Source: Marinibacterium sp039179965 (GTDB taxonomy: Bacteria > Pseudomonadota > Alphaproteobacteria > Rhodobacterales > Rhodobacteraceae). Taken from it: a DNA stretch of 17,814 bases. The notes beneath the pieces are model-generated. The model worked only from the letters and a program-made list of their open reading frames with translations. It did no database searches and had not been told where the DNA came from. The stretch spans positions 1 to 17,814 of the forward strand of contig JBCDEC010000076.1 in the NCBI GenBank assembly GCA_039179965.1. Direction: 5' to 3'. Of the stretch, positions 5,781-12,123 are shown one piece after another. Every line of letters starts with the position of its first letter. Positions within the stretch are counted from its first letter, which is position 1. The position numbers and the translations under genes are program-made.

Positions 5781-7115
5781 ATGCCAGAGACACTGATCCG
5801 CGGTGCGCGGGCGATCCTCACAATGGACGCGGACCGGCGGGAACTCGAGGGCGCAGATATCCTGCTGCGGGATGGAGCCATCGCCGCACTGGGACCGGGG
5901 CTGGCCACAGACGGGATCGTGATTGACGCAACCGATTGCCTGGTCACGCCCGGACTGGTGAACACCCATCACCATTTTTACCAGAGCCTGACCCGGGCGG
6001 TGCCGGGCGCACAGGATGCGCTGCTCTTCGGCTGGCTCAAGACGCTCTACCCGATCTGGGAAGGCTTTGGTCCGGAGGAGTTTCACGTCTCCGCACTTGT
6101 CGCCATGGCGGAACTCGCTCTCTCGGGGTGTACGATGAGCGCCGATCATCAGTACATTTTCCCCAACGGGGCGCGGCTGGATGACGCCATCGCGGCAGCG
6201 CAGACGATCGGGCTTCGGTTTCATGCCACGCGCGGGGCGATGAGCATCGGTGAAAGCCGCGGCGGCCTGCCGCCCGACACGCTGGTGGAGCAGGAAGAGG
6301 CAATCCTCAACGACTGCATCCGCGTGATCGACGCCTTTCACGACCCCATGCCGGACTCCATGCTGCGGGTCGCGGTTGCACCGTGTTCGCCCTTTTCCGT
6401 CAGCCGGGATCTGATGCGCGACGCCGCTCTGCTGGCGCGCGACAAGGGCGTCATGCTGCACACGCATCTGGCGGAAAACGACGAAGACATCGCCTATTCG
6501 CAAGCTCAGTTCGGGTGCCGTCCCGGCCAATATGCCGAGGATCTGGGCTGGACGGGTCCGGACGTCTGGCATGCGCATTGCGTCAAGCTCGATGCGGCCG
6601 AAATCGACCTTTTTGCTCGCGCACGTACGGGCGTCGCGCATTGTCCCTGTTCGAATTGCCGATTGGGTTCGGGAATTGCACCGGTTCGGGCGTTTCGTGA
6701 CGCCGGCGTGCCCGTGGGGCTGGGGGTCGACGGGTCGGCCAGCAATGACATGGGCAATCTGATGAGCGAGGCGCGGCAGGCGATGCTGTTGCAGCGCGTG
6801 ACGCGCGGCGCGGATGCGATGAGCGCGCGGGAGGCGCTGGAACTTGCCACGTGCGGAGGCGCCGACGTCCTTGGGCGGCCTGAATGTGGTCGCCTGGAGA
6901 CCGGCGCGCGCGCAGATCTGGCCATCTGGGATCTCTGCGGCGTCGAATCCGCGGGCAGTTGGGATCCTGCAGCGCTGCTGCTGGCCGGGCCGAACAAGGT
7001 CAAACATCTCTTCGTGGAAGGGCGCCAGGTCGTGGCGGACGGTCAATTGACCACCATAGATCTCGACTCGGTCCTTGCCGACCAGCGCCGGCTGGCACGC
7101 GGCCTGATGGCATGA
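5781..7115 (+). CDS. 8-oxoguanine deaminase (amidohydrolase family)
   Basis: A 444-residue amidohydrolase of the AtzB/TrzN-like subgroup. It hydrolyses 8-oxoguanine to urate and ammonia if it follows the Pseudomonas aeruginosa PA0142 enzyme, whose sequence it closely resembles as I recall it: NTHHHFYQSLTRA (metal ligands His63 and His65), SGCTMSADHQYIFP, ATRGAMSIGESRGGLPP, APCSPFSVS, LHTHLAE (His229, Glu232), WHAHCVK (His266) and LGVDGSASND (Asp317). The length is normal and all metal ligands are present. The ATG follows GGGGGACGG. The gene starts nine bases after the hisN-type gene and its stop overlaps the CAP-protein start as ATGA, so the three probably share an mRNA. Guanine deaminase lies next door on the other strand, supporting a purine-breakdown role. 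Hydroxyatrazine-type substrates are a less likely alternative. Confidence 0.9.
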   Translation: MPETLIRGARAILTMDADRRELEGADILLRDGAIAALGPGLATDGIVIDATDCLVTPGLVNTHHHFYQSLTRAVPGAQDALLFGWLKTLYPIWEGFGPEEFHVSALVAMAELALSGCTMSADHQYIFPNGARLDDAIAAAQTIGLRFHATRGAMSIGESRGGLPPDTLVEQEEAILNDCIRVIDAFHDPMPDSMLRVAVAPCSPFSVSRDLMRDAALLARDKGVMLHTHLAENDEDIAYSQAQFGCRPGQYAEDLGWTGPDVWHAHCVKLDAAEIDLFARARTGVAHCPCSNCRLGSGIAPVRAFRDAGVPVGLGVDGSASNDMGNLMSEARQAMLLQRVTRGADAMSAREALELATCGGADVLGRPECGRLETGARADLAIWDLCGVESAGSWDPAALLLAGPNKVKHLFVEGRQVVADGQLTTIDLDSVLADQRRLARGLMA

Positions 7116-7594
7116 GCCGCAAAAGCCTGGCGGCGCTGACCCTGGGCCTGGCCGGCGCCTGCGCCGCACCGGTCGACCCCACTCTGGTCGGACTGCCGCC
7201 GGCCAAGGGACCGGCCCGGCTAGATGCGACCGCGCTGGAGCAGATCAATCTGGCCCGCAACTCCGCCGGACTGCCGGTTTTGCGCTTTGACCCCTTGGTC
7301 GGGGAGGCTGCGCTGGCCCACAGCGCTGATATGGCGATCAATGGGTTCATGGGCCATCCCGGTTCAGATGGCGCCTTGTCGGGCGACCGTTTGACACGCG
7401 CTGGCTATGACTGGTGCTTCGCGGCCGAAAATGTGGCCCACGGCTATGGCGACGCCGAGGGCGTTGTGGCAGGCTGGATGGGCAGCCCGGGCCACCGCGA
7501 CAACATCCTCTCTGATGCCCGGGTGGCCGCCGTGGCCCGGGCCGGTCCCGACGCGGCCAGCTACTGGACCGCGGTTTTCGCCGCCCCCTGCTGA
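7112..7594 (+). CDS. CAP (SCP/PR1) domain protein, probable lipoprotein
   Basis: A 160-residue exported protein. Residues 1-17 form a signal (MSRKSLAALTLGLAGAC) whose LAGAC end is an acceptable but non-ideal lipobox; cleavage at an ordinary signal-peptidase site is the alternative. The CAP domain follows at about 40-160: INLARNSAGLPVLRFDPLVG, AHSADMAINGFMGH, ENVAHGYG (Glu106) and SPGHRDNIL (His128), the usual cavity residues. Bacterial CAP proteins are extracytoplasmic and mostly of unknown activity. ATG 7112 overlaps the deaminase stop (ATGA), which argues for translational coupling with a cytosolic purine enzyme, an odd pairing. Its last 34 bases also lie inside the oppositely oriented guanine deaminase gene. 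Confidence 0.88.
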   Translation: MSRKSLAALTLGLAGACAAPVDPTLVGLPPAKGPARLDATALEQINLARNSAGLPVLRFDPLVGEAALAHSADMAINGFMGHPGSDGALSGDRLTRAGYDWCFAAENVAHGYGDAEGVVAGWMGSPGHRDNILSDARVAAVARAGPDAASYWTAVFAAPC

Positions 7595-8889
7595 GCGGGC
7601 TGCACCACCGGGCGCCCGTGGACCCAGACCGAGGCAATCGCCCTGTCATCGCCCATCATGATGGTTGGAAACAGCGCCTCCCAGATGTCGCGCGCTTGCG
7701 CCGAACGTTGCGCGATGTCCGGCGTGGAGGCCAGGTCGAGCACAACAAAATCCGCCTCATACCCCGGTTCCAGCCGGCCGATCCGATCGCCCATATGCAG
7801 AACGTCCGCGCTGCCGGCCGTTGCCAGCCACATCAGTTCAGCCGGATGCAGCGCATGCCCGCGCAGCTGGGCAATTTCGTAGGCGGCCGCCATCGTGCGC
7901 AGCATGGAAAACGACGATCCGCCGCCGGTGTCCGTCGCCAGGCCAATCCGCTGCCCGGCGCGCGTCAAACCGTCCATGTCAAACAATCCCGATCCTATGA
8001 ACGTGTTCGACGTGGGGCAGTGGACCAGCCCGGCGCCATGGTCGCGCAGAATGTCCCGCTCGCGAGGTTCGAGATGGATCGCGTGGCCATAGATCCCGCG
8101 TTCACCCAGAAGGTGCATCTTTTCATAGGTGTCCAGATAGTCGCGCGCGTCCGGGTGCAAGGTTTTCACCCAGTCGATTTCGTCTACCTGTTCGCTCAGA
8201 TGCGTTTGCATGAGCGCGTCGGGATGTTCGGTCCAAAGCGCGCCGAGGGCCTCAAGCTGGTCCGGCGTGGATGTTGGCGAAAATCTGGGCGTGATCGCAT
8301 AGGTGATGCGCCCGCGCCCATGCCAGCGGTCGAGCAAGGCCTTGCTCTCGTCATAGGCGCTCTGCGCGGTGTCGCACAGATCTGCGGGTGCATTGCGGTC
8401 CATACAGGTCTTTCCGGCGGCAACCCGCAGGTTTCGGGCCTCGGCTTCCTCAAGAAAGGCGTCAACGCTGCCGGGGTGAATCGTGCAAAACGAACAGACG
8501 GTGGTGGTGCCATGCGACAACACCAGATCGAAATACCGGCGCGCGACGGTGCGGGCATAGGCCGGATCGGCGAACCGCATCTCTTCGGGAAAGGTATAGT
8601 GGTTGAGCCAGTCGATCAGGCGCTTGCCCCAACTCGCAATCATCGCCGTTTGAGGGTAATGCGCATGGGCATCGACAAACCCCGGTACGATAAGGCGGGT
8701 GCCATAGGACGTGCAGGGCAAATCCGGATAGGCGGCACCCAGCTTTTCTGCGCTGCCCACGTCGCGGATACGGCCATTCTCGACTAGGAGCGCCCCGTCA
8801 CTGTCGACCCAGGCGCTGTCAAGCGGGGCATCGCGCGATACCGGGCCAGCAAACCGAAGAACCTGGCCGGTCACCAATTGACGTGTCAT
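7561..8889 (-). CDS. guaD: Guanine deaminase
   Basis: A 442-residue zinc amidohydrolase converting guanine to xanthine and ammonia. Diagnostic stretches: PGFVDAHAHYPQTAMIASWG with His75 and His77, HGTTTVCSFCTIHP, ITPRFSPTSTPDQLEALG, MQTHLSEQ with His230 and Glu233, YGHAIHLE with His269, HCPTSNTFIGSG and LATDTGGGSSFSML with Asp320. The length matches bacterial GuaD. ATG 8889 (MTRQLVTG) is chosen over TTG 8895; GAGG lies about 10 bases upstream on the minus strand. The 3' end overlaps the CAP gene by 34 bases, so the two transcripts are antisense at their ends. It is divergent from mgtE. Together with the adjacent 8-oxoguanine deaminase it forms a guanine-base breakdown pair; xanthine dehydrogenase genes are not in the window. 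Confidence 0.95.
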   Translation of the reverse strand: MTRQLVTGQVLRFAGPVSRDAPLDSAWVDSDGALLVENGRIRDVGSAEKLGAAYPDLPCTSYGTRLIVPGFVDAHAHYPQTAMIASWGKRLIDWLNHYTFPEEMRFADPAYARTVARRYFDLVLSHGTTTVCSFCTIHPGSVDAFLEEAEARNLRVAAGKTCMDRNAPADLCDTAQSAYDESKALLDRWHGRGRITYAITPRFSPTSTPDQLEALGALWTEHPDALMQTHLSEQVDEIDWVKTLHPDARDYLDTYEKMHLLGERGIYGHAIHLEPRERDILRDHGAGLVHCPTSNTFIGSGLFDMDGLTRAGQRIGLATDTGGGSSFSMLRTMAAAYEIAQLRGHALHPAELMWLATAGSADVLHMGDRIGRLEPGYEADFVVLDLASTPDIAQRSAQARDIWEALFPTIMMGDDRAIASVWVHGRPVVQPAQQGAAKTAVQ

Positions 8890-8975
8890 GCGCAAAAGGC
8901 CTCATCTGAAGTGTCGTCTAAGACCGTATCCGCCGCGCCGGCCAAGGTAAATCGATCTGGTGCTGCTGTGCGGCA

Positions 8976-9005
8976 TTGTCAGCTTTGCCGACCCTGACCT
9001 ATGGT
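8976..9005 (+). promoter_or_regulatory. Promoter candidate for mgtE
   Basis: TTGTCA at 8976-8981, an 18-base spacer and TATGGT at 9000-9005, leaving a short leader of about 26 bases before ATG 9032. That is too short to hold an M-box or mgtA-type magnesium riboswitch, so any magnesium control is likely by protein or by the channel's own gating. Confidence 0.4.
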
Positions 9006-9031
9006 CGCGTCAAACCAGACGGAGGCTGACC

Positions 9032-10423
9032 ATGCCCGAAGCACACACGCCCCCGCCAGACGACGCTGGCCGGGATGAGGCGGCCTATGTGCTGCCCCGA
9101 AAGACGCTGGCCGGTATTCTCTATGCGCTGGATGTTGGCGACAAGGCGCTGCTCGACGAATTGATCTCGCCGCTTCATGCTGCTGATGTCGCCGATCTTC
9201 TGGAACAGTTTAACGCCTATGATCGCGGACGGTTTGTCCGTCTCTACGCCGACGAGGTGCATGGCGACATTCTCTCGGAGCTGGACGAGAGTCTGCGCGA
9301 GGAGGTGATCCAGTTCCTCGACCCGGCCGTCCTGGCAGAGGCCGTGCGCAACCTGGAAAGCGACGATGTTGTCGATCTGGTGCAGGATCTGGGAGACCAC
9401 GAGACAGAGGTGATCCTTGATGCTCTGGAGGATGCCGACCGGGTGGCAGTGGAACGCGCGCTGGCCTGGCCGGAGGGATCGGCAGGCCGCCTGATGCAAC
9501 GCGAAGTGGTCTGGGCGCCGCAGCACTGGACCGTAGGGGAGGCCATCGACCACATGCGCGCCTCCGATGACCTGCCGGATCACTTCTATCACATCGTGCT
9601 GGTCAATCCGCGTATGCGGCCGCTGGCCAACGTCACGCTGGGACGGCTGATGTCGTCCCGGCGCGAGGTCCGGTTGGATGCCATCCCCGAACCGGTTTTC
9701 GAGGTCATCCCGGCCACCCAAAGCGAAGCCGATGTGGCCTATGCGTTCAACCAGTACCACCTGATTTCCGCACCAGTTGTGGACGAGGATGGGCGGCTGG
9801 CCGGTGTCATCACAATAGATGATGCGATGGCCGTGCTGGATGAAGAGCACGAAGAGGACATCCTGCGCCTGGCCGGGGTGACCGAAAGCTCGCTCTCCGA
9901 AGGCGTGATCGAAACCTCCAAGTCCCGCTTGCCCTGGCTCTTCGTGAACATGATCGCGGCGATCCTGTCGTCGCTGGTGATCTCACAGTTCGAGGCCACC
10001 ATTGAAGCCTTCGTGGCCCTGGCCGTGCTCTTGCCGATTGTGGCGTCGATGGGCGGCAATGCGGGGACACAGACCCTGACGGTCTCGGTGCGCGCGCTTG
10101 CCACCCGGGATCTGACCGCCGCCAACCTTCTTCGGGTGATCCGCCGTGAGGCGACCGTTGGGCTTTTGAACGGCGTGTGCTTCGCGATCTGCCTGGGAAT
10201 TGTCGGGATGGTCTGGTTCTCGATGCCGGAACTGGGCCTTGTGATCGGGTTGGCACTGATGGCCAACATGCTGCTGGCGGCATTGGCGGGGACTTTGGTG
10301 CCCGTGACCCTGGAGCGGCTCGGTGTCGATCCGGCGCTGGCCTCCGGCACCTTTGTGACGACTTTGACGGATATGATGGGGTTTTTCTCGTTTCTCGGTC
10401 TCGCCACACTGGTGCTCTTGTGA
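9032..10423 (+). CDS. mgtE: Magnesium channel/transporter MgtE
   Basis: A 463-residue inner-membrane magnesium channel. Domain order is canonical: the superhelical MgtE_N domain (about 35-140), two CBS domains (about 155-275), a connecting plug helix (275-300) and five membrane helices (about 302-462). The pore signature is at LLPIVASMGGNAGTQTLTV (334-351), and TTLTDMMGFF has Asp447 in the position of the metal-selecting Asp of Thermus MgtE. The N-terminal domain is rich in Asp and Glu, as expected for magnesium-sensing interfaces. ATG 9032 follows GGAGG at six-base spacing; a longer frame from 8960 is rejected. The stop codon overlaps the next gene's GTG start (GTGA), so mgtE and the cyclo-ligase are probably co-translated. 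Confidence 0.95.
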   Translation: MPEAHTPPPDDAGRDEAAYVLPRKTLAGILYALDVGDKALLDELISPLHAADVADLLEQFNAYDRGRFVRLYADEVHGDILSELDESLREEVIQFLDPAVLAEAVRNLESDDVVDLVQDLGDHETEVILDALEDADRVAVERALAWPEGSAGRLMQREVVWAPQHWTVGEAIDHMRASDDLPDHFYHIVLVNPRMRPLANVTLGRLMSSRREVRLDAIPEPVFEVIPATQSEADVAYAFNQYHLISAPVVDEDGRLAGVITIDDAMAVLDEEHEEDILRLAGVTESSLSEGVIETSKSRLPWLFVNMIAAILSSLVISQFEATIEAFVALAVLLPIVASMGGNAGTQTLTVSVRALATRDLTAANLLRVIRREATVGLLNGVCFAICLGIVGMVWFSMPELGLVIGLALMANMLLAALAGTLVPVTLERLGVDPALASGTFVTTLTDMMGFFSFLGLATLVLL

Positions 10424-11007
10424 GCGATCTTGCGGCAATCAAAATGGCCGCGCGCAAGGCTGCCTTCGCGCGTCGCGCCCGGGCTTTTGCCGAGGCGCGC
10501 CCCGGCGTGGCCGGGCGATTGTCCGAGGTTCTGGCCGGCTATCGAGGCGTGCCGCTGTCGGGGTACATGCCGATCCGGACCGAGATCGATCCACTGCCGG
10601 CCATGGCGGAAGCCGCGGCCCACGGGCGGGTCGGATTGCCGGTGATCGTGGCCAAGGGCCAAGCGCTCAGGTTCTCGCAATGGGAACCGGGCGGCGCGCT
10701 GCGAGACGGCCCGTTTGGCGCAAGGGTACCTCAAAGAGATGATTTTTTCGAACCTGAGATTCTGATTGTGCCGCTGGTGGCCTTTGATGGGCGCGGCGGT
10801 CGACTGGGCTATGGCGGCGGGTTTTACGATCGCACGCTGATGCAGTTGAGGAAGTGCCGGCCGACCCTGGCCTTAGGGTTCGCATTCGATCTGCAAGAGG
10901 CGGAGACCTTGCCGCTCGAAGCCAGCGATCAACCGCTGGACATGATCGTTACGGAAACCCGCGTGATTCACTTTGATGTGGCCGGGACAAGATTATTCGA
11001 CGAATAA
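10420..11007 (+). CDS. 5-formyltetrahydrofolate cyclo-ligase
   Basis: A 195-residue cytosolic enzyme that uses ATP to convert 5-formyl-THF to 5,10-methenyl-THF, recovering folate for one-carbon metabolism (MTHFS/YgfA/Fau family). The ATP-site signature LGYGGGFYDRTL is at 129-140 and the PIRTEIDPLP substrate region at 51-60. The start is GTG 10420, overlapping the mgtE stop by four bases; an in-frame upstream start at 10177 would run inside mgtE and is rejected. The final codons (Leu-Phe-Asp-Glu-stop) lie inside a perfect 21-base palindrome. ymdB-like follows after 149 bases, a pairing I associate with Rhodobacteraceae. E. coli fau is normally next to the 6S RNA gene; no such RNA is seen here. 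Confidence 0.93.
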   Translation: MSDLAAIKMAARKAAFARRARAFAEARPGVAGRLSEVLAGYRGVPLSGYMPIRTEIDPLPAMAEAAAHGRVGLPVIVAKGQALRFSQWEPGGALRDGPFGARVPQRDDFFEPEILIVPLVAFDGRGGRLGYGGGFYDRTLMQLRKCRPTLALGFAFDLQEAETLPLEASDQPLDMIVTETRVIHFDVAGTRLFDE

Positions 11008-11010
11008 TCT
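10990..11010. repeat. Perfect 21-base palindrome, copy 1
   Basis: Arms AGATTATTCG (10990-10999) and CGAATAATCT (11001-11010) are perfect reverse complements around a central A. The right arm contains the TAA stop codon (11005-11007) of the cyclo-ligase gene. It is followed by GTTGCGCGCG. A second palindrome of nearly identical sequence is centred 69 bases downstream. Confidence 0.85.
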
Positions 11011-11058
11011 GTTGCGCGCGACGGACCGGCGGAGGCATGACCGGCGCCGCGGCGCGCG

Positions 11059-11079
11059 AGATTTTTCGCCGAAAAATCT
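11059..11079. repeat. Perfect 21-base palindrome, copy 2
   Basis: Arms AGATTTTTCG (11059-11068) and CGAAAAATCT (11070-11079) flank a central C. Compared with copy 1, only the sixth base of each arm and the centre differ, and the arm changes are compensatory. It is preceded by GGCGCGCG, mirroring the GCGCGCG that follows copy 1, so the whole 10990-11079 block is itself roughly inverted-symmetric. It lies 78 bases before the ymdB-like start. Confidence 0.85.
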
Positions 11080-11156
11080 GATCTCCTTGCAATTGGCGAG
11101 CCGCTCAAGGCACGGGACGGCTTGCGGTCAGGCATGGGGGCCTCTACCACTCAGGC

Positions 11157-11969
11157 ATGCGACTCCTCTTCTTAGGCGATGTCATGGGCCGCGCCGGCCG
11201 ATCCGTGATCGCTGACCAGCTTCCAAAGTTGCGCGCGGAGTGGCGTCTCGATTTCGTCGTGATCAACGGTGAAAACGCAACCAATGGCATGGGGTTGTCC
11301 GGAGCCCATGCCAAGGCGTTGTTCGAGGCCGGGGCGGACTGCGTCACCTTGGGCGATCACGCGTTCGACCAGAAAGACATGCTGCAGGTCATCGAGGAAG
11401 ATAACCGAATTCTGAGACCTCTCAACTTTGCAAAAACCGCGCCTGGGCGCGGCCATCGGCTCTTTGAAGCGGCGGGCGGGCGCAAGGTGCTGGTCTGCCA
11501 GGTTCTCGGTCAGGTCTTTATGAAACGCGCCTTCGACGACCCGTTTTCTGCTGTGGACACCGTGTTGAGGGCCCATCCCCGTGGCGGTCAGGCGCAGGCG
11601 ATCGTGGTGGACGTGCATTGCGAGGCCACCTCGGAAAAGATGGCCATGGGCCACTTTTGTGACGGTCGAGCCAGTCTTGTCGTAGGCACTCATACCCACG
11701 TGCCAACCGCCGATGCGCAGATCCTGCCGGGCGGGACAGCCTATCTGACCGATGCCGGTATGTGCGGAGACTACCAGTCGGTGATCGGCATGGACAAGGC
11801 AGAGCCCATGCGCCGCTTCATAACCGGCATGGCCAAAGGGCGGTTCACCCCGGCCAACGGTCCGGCCACGCTTTCCGGTGTCTTTCTGCAAACCGACGAC
11901 AAAACGGGCGCCGCGCAGGAGGTCCATATGGTCCGCATGGGCGGCGCCCTGCAGACGGGCGGACCCTGA
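11157..11969 (+). CDS. YmdB-like metallophosphoesterase (TIGR00282 family)
   Basis: A 270-residue calcineurin-like phosphoesterase of normal length for the YmdB family. In Bacillus the enzyme is a 2',3'-cyclic nucleotide phosphodiesterase acting in biofilm and sporulation decisions. Metal-site motifs are FLGDVMGRAG (Asp8), INGEN (Glu39, Asn40), TLGDHAFDQ (Asp67, His68), VDVHCEATSEK (His154) and GTHTHVPTAD (His179, His181). Position 67, which is Asn in the GNH motif of Bacillus YmdB, is Asp here. ATG 11157 is chosen from the family start MRLLFLGDVMG; only CAGG lies upstream, a weak ribosome site. It follows the cyclo-ligase gene in the same direction across the palindrome pair. Family confident; cellular role unknown. 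Confidence 0.92.
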   Translation: MRLLFLGDVMGRAGRSVIADQLPKLRAEWRLDFVVINGENATNGMGLSGAHAKALFEAGADCVTLGDHAFDQKDMLQVIEEDNRILRPLNFAKTAPGRGHRLFEAAGGRKVLVCQVLGQVFMKRAFDDPFSAVDTVLRAHPRGGQAQAIVVDVHCEATSEKMAMGHFCDGRASLVVGTHTHVPTADAQILPGGTAYLTDAGMCGDYQSVIGMDKAEPMRRFITGMAKGRFTPANGPATLSGVFLQTDDKTGAAQEVHMVRMGGALQTGGP

Positions 11970-12123
11970 CGCTGCGAACGGGTGTCATTTATGCGTCTTT
12001 GTCCGGCCAGCGTTGCCCGGGCGAGCCGGATGCCACGCCACGCTTGCAGAAGCGCAATCAATCACGGACACTGCCCGACAGCCGGATCAGGCGTCGCGGA
12101 CCACAGGCAAATCAGACCAACTT

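Noticed and set aside
5436..7169. A 577-codon open frame on the minus strand across the hisN-type and 8-oxoguanine deaminase genes
   Set aside because: It is the antisense shadow of two genes with clear family motifs; its product is rich in Arg, Gly, His and Gln with no domain pattern, as expected in high-GC DNA.
7618..8787. A 389-codon plus-strand frame inside guaD
   Set aside because: It is an antisense shadow; guaD on the other strand has every catalytic motif.
8890..9031. A magnesium riboswitch (M-box) ahead of mgtE
   Set aside because: The gap is only 142 bases, shared by divergent genes, and I see no M-box pattern; the likely leader is about 26 bases.
10973..11215. Short coding frames running through both 21-base palindromes on either strand
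   Set aside because: The palindromes simply create open codons on both strands; the frames overlap the ymdB-like start and lack any gene features.
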